A stretch of DNA of 64,000 nt. It comes from an uncultured Clostridia bacterium. GTDB taxonomy: Bacteria > Bacillota > Clostridia > Christensenellales > Borkfalkiaceae. Numbering within the stretch: the stretch's first letter is position 1; each line of letters opens with the position of its first letter. Positions 1 through 7,536 of this stretch are shown piece by piece. A program made the translations under genes and the position numbers. Below the pieces are notes generated by a model that was not told where the DNA came from, did not search any database, and saw nothing but the letters and a program-made list of their open reading frames with translations. The stretch covers positions 1 to 64,000 of the forward strand of contig CANQMQ010000004.1 in the NCBI GenBank assembly GCA_947625025.1, read 5' to 3'.

Positions 1-796
1 AATTATACCACCTTCCTTATCCTGCCTCCCATTTTTGCTTGCAACATACCACTTTTGCTTTCCGTTTGCTTGCCGTTGGATCGCCTCGGCGGCTGTTTTT
101 TGCTTCCGTTTTTACGATGTGTTCACGACATTTCTCTCCTTAAAAGGTTTTCTTTTCGCCGCTTTTTATCGACTGCGGTGGAAGTCATTCGTTCTGCATT
201 GGTCTATACCTCCTCACTTTGGTATGGTTGAACTTTTTCGGCAGATGTAACATAAAGTTTTCTTGCCGCTTCAAGGTCGTCCGTTTTACCCCTCACTTTG
301 GTATGGCGGAATCTTTTCGGCAAATGCAACATCAAACTGTAAAAATTTTTTTTGTCTACGCTCCGTGTGTGCCACCGTTCAATACCTCTTCACTAAGAAG
401 GGCGATTTTCGGGCAAAATCGAAGGGTCAAAAGGCAAAATTTCATAAATTTTTCATAAACTGCGTCACACAAAAAAATGGGCAGATTTTCTTCACAAGGG
501 GAAGCAGGATAAGGATTGTGGGCAATCCTACTCCAATCGATCCTCACAAGCGGGAAACCCGCCTTTGTGTTTCTATACTCTACAAGTGGTAGTCAAGTAA
601 GGAGAGACGTACGTATATCTTTGGCTAAGGTCATTGACCAATTGAGTGGGGCTACTTACAGGAGTTCACTCTGTCGGAAGAGCTTTTTGTCTGAATCTCT
701 CGGGGGAAAGCCGGTATGCCATAAACAAAGAGAAAAGAATTTTTATAGAAAATCAAAGTGTTACGGCTTTACGAAGCAAAAAAACATGTGATTGTC
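1..796. other. Left end: no supportable gene
   Basis: I find no reading frame here with a ribosome binding site, a plausible start and protein-like composition. All frames are short and interrupted. The stretch is A/T-rich compared with the bulk of the window. It holds an imperfect direct repeat (212-332) and a small GC hairpin near 548-562 (GCGGG, three A, CCCGC) followed by a T-rich stretch, which might be a weak terminator. It may be debris of an inserted element or the far end of a neighbouring locus. Confidence 0.5.
212..332. repeat. Imperfect direct repeat, two 42-base units
   Basis: Units at 212-253 and 291-332 match at 36 of 42 positions by eye. Both begin CCTCACTTTGGTATGG and both end with a TTTTCGGCA-A/G-ATG-T/C-AACAT pattern. 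The offset is 79 bases. A weaker third echo begins near 383 (CTCTTCACTAAG...TTTTCGGGCAAA). The repeats sit in a gene-free stretch. They could be degenerate recombination or binding sites, or decayed copies of a short coding repeat; nothing in the sequence decides this. Confidence 0.6.
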
Positions 797-825
797 TTGC
801 CAAAATTAAATTCATACGTTATAAT
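797..825 (+). promoter_or_regulatory. Sigma-A-type promoter for the DUF4062-NACHT operon
   Basis: A TTGCCA -35 (797-802) and a perfect TATAAT -10 (820-825) are separated by 17 bases. Transcription would start near 832, leaving a leader of about 90 bases before the first gene at 920. No other convincing promoter lies between here and 6316, so this probably drives all three genes. Confidence 0.75.
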
Positions 826-919
826 AGAAGTATGACAACTGTTGAAAATTTCCTACGGCTATGATATGTTATGCATATTGAAAAAGACACGAAAACCAAG
901 ATAAGAAGGCAAATGAAAG

Positions 920-1462
920 ATGAAACATGTGAATGAGGAAACTATGCGGTATCGGGTGCCAGGAGTTGCGAACAGGTTTTTTGGGGTCCATATTCGATTT
1001 ATCATCATCTGCCTTACGGCGGCGGTGATGGCAATCACGGTCGTTTTGAGCTTTTTAACCATCCGTAAGGTGCAGATGCTCTTTGGCAAACCCCTCTTTC
1101 TCTTCTTCTGCACGGTAGACGATCCCGCTGCAACGGAGAAGGCGCTTCATAAGTACGATATCACACTCGACATCTATCTCGTACATTACTGCGAGCAATT
1201 CATTCATACAGAAGAGGATGATACCTATCCCAACAAACCCTATGATTTTTCGTCTCTCGGTGAATTTGTCGAACAGTCATATCTTGCCAATTCCGATTGG
1301 GATAATGCGACGACAGCTGTCGTATATATCAACGAATCGGGGAGCATAAAAGTCGTCACCTATGAAGACCTCACCAAGAAGTCCGTGCTCGAAAGCGAGT
1401 ATAGGATGACGATTGCCGAGATTGAGACGACGATTCGTCTCGCAAAGGAGAAAGTAATATGA
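920..1462 (+). CDS. Small membrane-anchored protein of unknown function, first gene of the DUF4062-NACHT operon
   Basis: This 180-residue protein has one strongly hydrophobic segment (about residues 26-47) flanked by basic residues. A soluble C-terminal part of about 130 residues follows, rich in Asp and Glu, and the protein ends in a predicted helix. I do not recognise the family. The start at 920 has AGAAGG about ten bases upstream; an in-frame ATG at 944 is an alternative with a close GAGGAA. Its stop overlaps the start of the next gene by four bases (ATGA), so translation is probably coupled and the product may be a partner of the NACHT ATPase. Composition is A/T-richer than the housekeeping genes downstream, which fits horizontal acquisition. 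Confidence 0.7.
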   Translation: MKHVNEETMRYRVPGVANRFFGVHIRFIIICLTAAVMAITVVLSFLTIRKVQMLFGKPLFLFFCTVDDPAATEKALHKYDITLDIYLVHYCEQFIHTEEDDTYPNKPYDFSSLGEFVEQSYLANSDWDNATTAVVYINESGSIKVVTYEDLTKKSVLESEYRMTIAEIETTIRLAKEKVI

Positions 1463-4400
1463 AAAATATCTCTTTTTTCCTTTCCAGTACTTTCAATGAT
1501 ATGCAGAGTGAGCGCGATCTGATCCGTGAGTTCATCGCGCCCGAGGTCGAGGAATATGCAAAAAAATTCGGCTATAACTGTGAATTTATTGATCTAAGAT
1601 GGGGCATCGACACACGAGATATGACCGAAAACGATGCAAACCGTAAGATTCTCAACACTTGTTTCGACGAAATCAAAAATTCCAAGCCATTCTTTATTGG
1701 CCTACTCGGTGAGCGCTATGGTTGGGTGCCCGATCCAGAGGATGTCGCCTATGCCATGAACGGAGAGCTTTTGCAAAACGGGGACTCCGATAAGAGCATC
1801 ACAGAAATGGAAATTGACTGTGCGCTTAGATCCTTCCCCTATCTCGATTGCTGCCTGTTCTATTTCCGTGATCCCATCGATTACAGCAAAGATGCAGATG
1901 CAAAAAGACTGTATGTCTCGACAGGACGGGAGAAGGAAAAACTTACCGCTTTGAAAAAACGGCTCTCTGATCTCTGTCCCGATTGTGTCCATACTTACCG
2001 TGCAAGATGGGATGAAAAGGCGGCGCAGATAGGAGGCCTTGAAGATTTTTCTAACCTTCTCCTTGGGAACATCAAGCAGGTTTTGGAGGCGGAATTCCAC
2101 GGTGAGCTTGCCTCAAAGGACAAGCTGTCGGAGAGCATCAACATTCAAGACAGCTATATTGCGGACCATGCACGAACGTTTTCGGGCCGCAAAGAAGAAT
2201 TAAAAGCTCTTATGGAATTTATCTCTTCCGCCAATCGTCGTCTATTTGTTATCCGTGGAGATTCCGGGTGCGGCAAGAGTTCGCTTATGGCGAAGTTTGT
2301 ATCTGAAGGCGAGGGCAATGTATGCATTTTGCCATTTTTTGTGGGTGCAGACGGGATGTCTTTTACCGTCGAGAACATGATTCGCAACATAATCTATCGT
2401 GCCTCGCGCATACTAGGAGTTCCACTATGCTTCGACGCAGATTCAGATGAGTTCGAGGGCGAGCGGATGTTCAGGGAATTTAATACTCTTCTCAATGCGC
2501 TCTCAATGAATCAGACCGTTGTATTGGCAATCGATGCGCTCAATCAATTTGAGAAAACGCTGTATGAAGAAAAGCTGGGTTGGCTCAATCTCTATGCACT
2601 TGACTCACGTGTGAAACTCGTTTTTTCGGTGACGACAGAATATGCGCAAAACAAGATTCTGTCTTCGCTTGGGGCGGAATTCTTCGATTTGAAATATTTG
2701 AGCGACGAAGACATTACCTCGATTTCTAAGCACTACTTCGCCACAAGCCACAGAGAGCTCAATGAAGACATTTTGCACGAAATCGTGGAAAAGGAGAACG
2801 CGAAATCACAAAAATCCTGCCGTGAACCCATTTACCTTCTTACTCTGTTGCAAGAGATGGATTCGCTCGGGAAAGAGGATTTTAGAAATATCAAGCAGAG
2901 GGAAGTGGAGCATGGTGAGACACCCGCCGAAGCGATTGTAGGGTACCTCAAAAAGATTGTTGCCTCTGCACCCACGGAACTTGTAGACTTGCTCGATGAG
3001 TTCTACCGCAACTGCGCAAATAAGTTGGGGGAAGAGACATGCAAATTATATGCTTCAGCAATCGCCTTGAGTCGCCGCGGCCTGAACGAAAGGCTGATGG
3101 AGCGGCTCTCGCTTGCCTTGGGAATTCCTTTTGAGGGTGCGACATTCTCTTATTTTAGAAAGCTGTTTAAAAATCATCTTTGTCAACATGAGAATGCATT
3201 CTGGGATTTCAACCATGCTCTTATCAAGCAATACTTCCAGGATAGGACGCCTGCGACAGTAAAAGAACGCATTGTTAAGGCGATGGCAGATTGTCTTAAA
3301 CAGGAGGCGGATGATTCGCTCTTCAAACGAACAGAGTATGCCTACTATCTGCGTCTGTCTCATGCCTTTGAGGAATTCACGTCCTTCTTTGTAAAGAAAA
3401 GTGCCGATCCGCTCGTGTGCGATTCCTTACTCGGGGAGTTGCAGAAGATTGGCAATCCTGCAGAACTCGAAAAGTTGCTTTCCGATCATACCCATGCACC
3501 CGTCATTCGGCAATTTGTCGAAAGTATGGTGCGCAAGAGCGCGTTCCGCTACGAACTCGGTGAAGCGTACTCGCTATGCGCTTTGCGTTCAATTTACGAG
3601 AGAGATACGGGCGATAAGGAACTTAAAGAAATTGTAGGACTCTATGATGCGTTGGCGTGTGCTGCGGAACAGGCGGGGAGGTATTCGCTTTCCAAAGACT
3701 ACTTCCAGCTTGCCGTGCGCATTGTTAAAAAACGCGCACTCAACATTCCACTCGCTTCTTTTTATCAACATATTGCACGGTGTTCCTTCAAACTCGGACA
3801 GGTATTTGCGGGAAGAAGATACCGTAGCCTCACGGAGCAGGCGTTAGAAGCGTACAGTGACGTCTCAGCAGAAGAACTTCTTCGCACCTATGATGAAAAC
3901 TGCCGTACTAAGCTCGACGAGCTTGTTGTTGACCATGCTCCCGTTCGTCGCTATGCGAAAAAGATGCTTGACGTTGTCAAACGTGCAGAAGAGGGAAAAG
4001 AACTCATGGAGAACCAAGCACTTCTGTGGGATTCGCGCATACTCTATCTTATCGCACACACGAGGGAGAGAGAGACTTTCGAACCACTCGCCGCACGTTG
4101 CGAAATGCAAAAAACAGGCGACCCCCTCACAGATGCGGAGATTGCCTATAACCTTGGTATGTACCGATCGAACACCAATCTCAAAGCTGCGCAAATGTAT
4201 TTTGAGCGGGCGCATAGCTTTGCTAAACAAGCGATTTGTGCGAACAGTGCAAATATAGAAGCTCTCCGTCTTATAGCGAAGATTTGCGAGATGCGGGGCT
4301 GCTTTAATTCGCTCGCGAAGAAAGATACAGCACTTATCCTCAAAGAAGAGAGGGATGTGCTCGGAAGAGTACTCACGATGGACCCCACCTATGCCGTTGC

Positions 4401-5277
4401 GCAGAGTTATCTTAATTGTGTTGGACACAAAGGTGCTCCGCTTGTAAAAGAGGCAAAGGACATCCGTAGAATTGCTTCCCGCGGGGAGCTTACAACAAAT
4501 CAAAAGATTCTCCACAAGATTCTCATCTGTGTTGTTTTAGGCGTAACTCTATCATTTCTCTTCCTGATTCCGCTCATGTTCTCCGTATTCCGCGGGGCGG
4601 CGGCGTACTTTTTCCCCACGGCAACTTCGTACTTCAAGTTGTTCTTTGCTTTCTATGTTGTGGCAACATTTGAGACGTTTTTGAATCTCTTCTTTTGCTT
4701 CGGTGTGTACAGTCTCCTTCAATTCTTACGTCCAACGAGCAGGTACATGGAGCGCAAGGCGTGGCTGAAAAAAACGATCGGATTTCTCTCTGCGTTCAGC
4801 ATCCTACTTGGTTGCTACGCACTGTTTTGGGACTGGGGCTATGAGGTCTTCTTGTTCGATGTCCGTTTCATACCTGCCGAGCTCTGCACCATCATTCTCC
4901 TTGCGAGCGGGATTATGCTCGTCGTGATGATTTCCCACGAGATGTACACCTTCATCGCGCATGATCGGACAGTTCGACCCGTTGCGCTAAATGCCAATAG
5001 GCTCTGTAAAGAGGGGGCACACATGCTTTGGGGGTTGGGGGTAGATACTGTATTTCTCGTCGGGGTCGTTTTAATGTACTATTTCAGTGCGCACTTCTAT
5101 ATCCGTGCAGGGGGAACCGATCTTACGGCATTTTCCGCGCCTATCTTCATCTTTCCTACCATAATATTTGGGATTGTTGCGGGCATAGCGGGAACGCTTC
5201 TCATTGTCAAATTTGTTCGAATGCTCATTCTCATCATCAGAGGAAGGAGACGTTATGCGAAGGCATTTAAGGATTAA
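1459..5277 (+). CDS. DUF4062-NACHT (STAND) ATPase with C-terminal six-helix membrane domain
   Basis: A 1272-residue multidomain protein. Residues 1 to about 190 match DUF4062: FLSSTFNDMQSERD at 7-20, DLRWGI at 45-50, PFFIGLLGERYGW at 77-89, and SITEME. A NACHT/STAND NTPase follows, with Walker A GDSGCGKSS at 267-275 and a Walker B-like VVLAIDALNQF at 354-364, as in the NPHP3/TEP1-type group. The middle (about 450-1000) is helical and repeat-like, probably TPR-type. The last 270 residues contain about six hydrophobic segments, ending in a basic tail (IRGRRRYAKAF). Known STAND proteins sense ligands and oligomerise; several bacterial ones (Avs-type) are anti-phage. Here the membrane tail could be the effector or an anchor. 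The defence role is inference. The reading frame is intact, and the next gene overlaps its end by 23 bases. Confidence 0.85.
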   Translation: MKNISFFLSSTFNDMQSERDLIREFIAPEVEEYAKKFGYNCEFIDLRWGIDTRDMTENDANRKILNTCFDEIKNSKPFFIGLLGERYGWVPDPEDVAYAMNGELLQNGDSDKSITEMEIDCALRSFPYLDCCLFYFRDPIDYSKDADAKRLYVSTGREKEKLTALKKRLSDLCPDCVHTYRARWDEKAAQIGGLEDFSNLLLGNIKQVLEAEFHGELASKDKLSESINIQDSYIADHARTFSGRKEELKALMEFISSANRRLFVIRGDSGCGKSSLMAKFVSEGEGNVCILPFFVGADGMSFTVENMIRNIIYRASRILGVPLCFDADSDEFEGERMFREFNTLLNALSMNQTVVLAIDALNQFEKTLYEEKLGWLNLYALDSRVKLVFSVTTEYAQNKILSSLGAEFFDLKYLSDEDITSISKHYFATSHRELNEDILHEIVEKENAKSQKSCREPIYLLTLLQEMDSLGKEDFRNIKQREVEHGETPAEAIVGYLKKIVASAPTELVDLLDEFYRNCANKLGEETCKLYASAIALSRRGLNERLMERLSLALGIPFEGATFSYFRKLFKNHLCQHENAFWDFNHALIKQYFQDRTPATVKERIVKAMADCLKQEADDSLFKRTEYAYYLRLSHAFEEFTSFFVKKSADPLVCDSLLGELQKIGNPAELEKLLSDHTHAPVIRQFVESMVRKSAFRYELGEAYSLCALRSIYERDTGDKELKEIVGLYDALACAAEQAGRYSLSKDYFQLAVRIVKKRALNIPLASFYQHIARCSFKLGQVFAGRRYRSLTEQALEAYSDVSAEELLRTYDENCRTKLDELVVDHAPVRRYAKKMLDVVKRAEEGKELMENQALLWDSRILYLIAHTRERETFEPLAARCEMQKTGDPLTDAEIAYNLGMYRSNTNLKAAQMYFERAHSFAKQAICANSANIEALRLIAKICEMRGCFNSLAKKDTALILKEERDVLGRVLTMDPTYAVAQSYLNCVGHKGAPLVKEAKDIRRIASRGELTTNQKILHKILICVVLGVTLSFLFLIPLMFSVFRGAAAYFFPTATSYFKLFFAFYVVATFETFLNLFFCFGVYSLLQFLRPTSRYMERKAWLKKTIGFLSAFSILLGCYALFWDWGYEVFLFDVRFIPAELCTIILLASGIMLVVMISHEMYTFIAHDRTVRPVALNANRLCKEGAHMLWGLGVDTVFLVGVVLMYYFSAHFYIRAGGTDLTAFSAPIFIFPTIIFGIVAGIAGTLLIVKFVRMLILIIRGRRRYAKAFKD

Positions 5278-6316
5278 CTACTTGCTCATTGCACTTCTTG
5301 CCCTCGCTGTGGCTATTACTGGCTCCGTTGGGATGTACTTTTTGAGTGAGCACATGGCATATTCGGCGATGTGGTATGGCTTGGGGACTGAAGAAGATCC
5401 GTATCTTTTGTACAGCGACTCCCAGCTTGTCAACTTGCAGGAGCTTTCGTCCGGCCCTTTTTCGGCGCAATATACTGCTGGAAAATATTTTGTGTTAAAA
5501 AATAATTTAAAACTACCCACTGCAGCAAAGAAATCATCTTGTTACGGTTTTCAAGGCGTTCTCGATGGCGACGGTCACATTGTCACGCTCGGGGAAGGAG
5601 CGATGTTCTATCGGCTTTTAGGGGGGGGCGTTGTAAAGAATCTTAATGTTAAGTTTAATCTTACTGTAAACAGTTCCCATACAGAGGTTTGCGCAGTCGC
5701 CCGTTCAGTGGATGAAGCGGCAGTTGTTGAAAATTGTGTCGCGGAAGGTGTAATCAATGTCGAATCACCACCTTTCAATCCGAACCAGCGAGATGGGCGA
5801 CGCTTTCCTGCGCCTGCGAATTGCGCATCATTTGCCATCGTCAACGACGGAATGATTCGCGACTGCACTTTTCGCGGCAGGATTTGTAGCAAAGACACAT
5901 CTATTGAAGCATGTTTTGATGGAAGAATGTATATCGGCGGCATCACGGCTGGTGGCAACGGACTCATCGAGTCATGCGAGGTACATGCGGATATGGATCT
6001 TGTTCCCGTTGGCAGAATGACATTTATCGGGGGAGTCTCCCCGATGTGCGCAGTGAATGAATGTAAATATTATGGAAATATCAAATGCGTGATAGACATA
6101 ACGGACTTATTTTCGTTTGAAGCGGCGAGGTATTCCACCGTCTATGGGCTTGGTTATCTCGTGCACGATGGCTACTTTGAGGGCGATATCATGCTGTCCC
6201 CGATTGCGAAGGAAGAGAATTTTCAAATCGCACAGGGGGAGAGTACCTACGAATTCCGCGGAAGATTCTTTCGCATGACCACCGACGGTTGCTTTGAGGA
6301 AATTATGGTAGCCTGA
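5255..6316 (+). CDS. Membrane-anchored beta-helix (GLUG-like) protein
   Basis: I chose the ATG at 5255 because AGGAAGGAG lies six bases upstream, giving 353 residues; a longer frame from 5204 has no such site. An N-terminal hydrophobic segment (about residues 9-29) is probably a signal anchor. The rest is a series of short beta-strand units with Gly-Asn-Cys turns, such as GVLDGDGHIVTLG, VENCVAEGV and IRDCTFRGRI, typical of GLUG-type right-handed parallel beta-helices exposed outside the cell. It overlaps the NACHT gene by 23 bases, so the two are probably translated together. It shares its fold type with the much larger lipoprotein at 8809, but it has no cysteine-rich modules. Binding partner and role are unknown. 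Confidence 0.7.
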   Translation: MRRHLRINYLLIALLALAVAITGSVGMYFLSEHMAYSAMWYGLGTEEDPYLLYSDSQLVNLQELSSGPFSAQYTAGKYFVLKNNLKLPTAAKKSSCYGFQGVLDGDGHIVTLGEGAMFYRLLGGGVVKNLNVKFNLTVNSSHTEVCAVARSVDEAAVVENCVAEGVINVESPPFNPNQRDGRRFPAPANCASFAIVNDGMIRDCTFRGRICSKDTSIEACFDGRMYIGGITAGGNGLIESCEVHADMDLVPVGRMTFIGGVSPMCAVNECKYYGNIKCVIDITDLFSFEAARYSTVYGLGYLVHDGYFEGDIMLSPIAKEENFQIAQGESTYEFRGRFFRMTTDGCFEEIMVA

Positions 6317-6863
6317 TGCCTTTCCCGTCGGTTCTTTTCTGGCACTTGCTGTGTCAGTAAAACAGTAGTAGCCAGTTTCGACAAAGAAAATGCCTGATTG
6401 CTCTTTGACGGATCTCTGAATTGTCGTTTCCAACGTGAAATTTGGCGAAAGAAAGGCAGTAAAAGGGAGTATGGCGAATAAGTACCACCTTTTCCTTTTC
6501 CATTAGCGGAAATTCTTCGTCATGCCAAATTGTTTAGACATGAGCATTTTGAACCTTTTATAAGCGAAAGTGTAGCGCAAGGTGTGGTGGCGATTACCCA
6601 CGTATGCCACATACATTTTATTTTATTTCATTAATTGAATCGTATTCACCGCTTTGTCAACCTCTATGGGGCGATTCGCAAATTTTAAGCGGCGGGGTGT
6701 GCGCCCTGCCGCTTGCAAACGATGAAAAACGGAAGATCTTTGATTGGGTTTGGGGCATCATAGGGGCACGGATTTTTTATCAAACTACATTTTGTGGTCG
6801 ATTTCCGCCCGATTTTCGCCCAAAAACACAATATCTTGTGGTTGGCGGAAAATCGGCAGCGGC
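6317..6863. other. Intergenic stretch without a supportable gene
   Basis: About 550 bases follow the beta-helix gene. Minus-strand frames here contain runs of protein-like sequence but are interrupted by stops (for example one corresponding to about 6505) and have no ribosome binding site. They could be remnants of a decayed gene, but I cannot name a family. No promoter stands out. Confidence 0.45.
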
Positions 6864-6886
6864 TTCGAGTCCCTGAAGGTGCACCA
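6864..6886 (+). other. 3' fragment of a tRNA gene (att-like scar)
   Basis: The segment fits the geometry of a tRNA 3' end exactly: T-loop TTCGAGT (6864-6870), five bases CCCTG for the T-stem, seven bases AAGGTGC for the acceptor, discriminator A and encoded CCA. The 5' T-stem partner CAGGG is absent (GCGGC instead), and no GCACCTT 5' acceptor exists nearby, so this is not a working tRNA. Such fragments are what tyrosine-recombinase elements leave when they insert at tRNA 3' ends. No integrase gene is visible in the window. Confidence 0.5.
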
Positions 6887-7016
6887 AGAAAAAAGACGGG
6901 CTGTGCCCGTCTTTCTTCTTGGTTTACAGTGCAGTGACCATGCGTCAGCATATCCCCTGCTCCGCCGAAGGCGGCACGAGCGGCGAAGCCGCGAAGTAAG
7001 GTGCACCAAGAAAAAG
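6876..7016 (+). repeat. 18-base direct repeat spanning a tRNA-like acceptor/CCA end
   Basis: AAGGTGCACCAAGAAAAA occurs at 6876-6893 and again at 6999-7016, 123 bases apart. Each copy runs directly into a strong hairpin (6884-6922 and 7011-7047). The upstream copy is preceded by a tRNA T-loop; the downstream copy is not. The arrangement is consistent with two successive insertions or a duplicated attachment site at one tRNA gene with its terminator. Confidence 0.6.
6884..6922 (+). terminator. Long hairpin after the tRNA fragment
   Basis: Two 18-base arms (6884-6901 and 6905-6922) pair around a TGT loop with a single mismatch; the core is AAGACGGGC/GCCCGTCTT. There is no T-run after the whole stem, but the arm itself is T-rich, so termination could occur within it. 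It sits where a tRNA terminator would be expected. Confidence 0.6.
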
Positions 7017-7047
7017 CGGGTAAAATGAACGATTTTGCCCGCTTTTT
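7011..7047 (+). terminator. Rho-independent terminator
   Basis: AAAAAGCGGG (7011-7020) pairs with CCCGCTTTTT (7038-7047). The inner part AAAAT/ATTTT extends the stem around a GAACG loop. The A-tract/T-tract arms make it functional in both directions. It follows the second copy of the tRNA-like repeat. Confidence 0.75.
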
Positions 7048-7132
7048 GCTTATTTTTCAAACTATTTAGCGGCGGCCGACGCCGCGAAAAAGAAGTTTTC
7101 CCCAATTTTCCCCAAAAATGTCGAATCGGATC

Positions 7133-7157
7133 TCGGCGCATTCCGCGCCGATTTTTT
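7133..7157 (+). terminator. Rho-independent terminator upstream of hipBA
   Basis: TCGGCGC (7133-7139) pairs with GCGCCGA (7145-7151) across a five-base loop and is followed by six T residues. It isolates the hipBA promoter from upstream transcription. Confidence 0.75.
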
Positions 7158-7189
7158 GTATCCATCCTAAAATTTCTTATAAAAATCAC

Positions 7190-7248
7190 TGCTAAAATAT
7201 TCGCAATTACTTGACAAAATCGCATAAATTTGCTAAAATATAAGCAAT
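7190..7248. promoter_or_regulatory. Paired operator-like repeats flanking the hipBA promoter
   Basis: TGCTAAAATATTCGCAAT (7190-7207) and TGCTAAAATATAAGCAAT (7231-7248) differ at two positions and are 41 bases apart, close to four helical turns. Each has an inverted TTGC/GCAA-type element at its ends. The first lies just upstream of the -35; the second covers the -10 and reaches the hipB start codon. HipB proteins bind multiple operators at their own promoter as dimers, so these are the likely autoregulatory sites. Confidence 0.75.
7211..7239 (+). promoter_or_regulatory. hipBA promoter
   Basis: A perfect TTGACA -35 (7211-7216) and TAAAAT -10 (7234-7239) are 17 bases apart. The expected start of transcription, about seven bases after the -10, falls within a few bases of the hipB ATG at 7249, so the message would be almost leaderless. 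Confidence 0.85.
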
Positions 7249-7536
7249 ATGAAACGGTTTGACATCGGGGATTTTGTTCCCACTCTCACAGAAAAGGCGG
7301 TTTCGCAAGATCTTGTGGAGCGCTTCAAAAAGAGAAGGAAGGAGCTCAAGCTCTCTCAAAAGGTGCTTGCGGTACATTCGGGGGTATCCTATGCCTCCAT
7401 CCGAAGGTTCGAGCAGACGGGGGAGATCTCCCTTCGTTCCCTCATCAAACTCGCAAACGCCATCGGTTGCCTTGCCGATTTTGAAGAACTCTTCAAGCAC
7501 GAGATCATCATAAGCGTAAAGGATTACAAGAAATGA
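7249..7536 (+). CDS. hipB: HipB-type antitoxin, XRE-family DNA-binding protein
   Basis: A 95-residue protein with a central helix-turn-helix of the XRE/Cro-CI type (about residues 25-80: RRKELKLSQKVLA, GVSYASIRRFEQTG, LANAIGC). The stop overlaps the following HipA gene by four bases (ATGA), the usual HipBA arrangement. By family, it binds operators at its promoter and holds the HipA kinase inactive, repressing the operon more strongly in complex. There is no ribosome binding site before the ATG, and the -10 ends only nine bases upstream. The message is therefore either leaderless or starts further upstream than predicted. Confidence 0.85.
   Translation: MKRFDIGDFVPTLTEKAVSQDLVERFKKRRKELKLSQKVLAVHSGVSYASIRRFEQTGEISLRSLIKLANAIGCLADFEELFKHEIIISVKDYKK

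Noticed and set aside
6685-7225. Minus-strand frames across the tRNA-like repeat region
   Set aside because: They read through terminators and a tRNA fragment; such frames are a known artefact of tRNA-end sequences.
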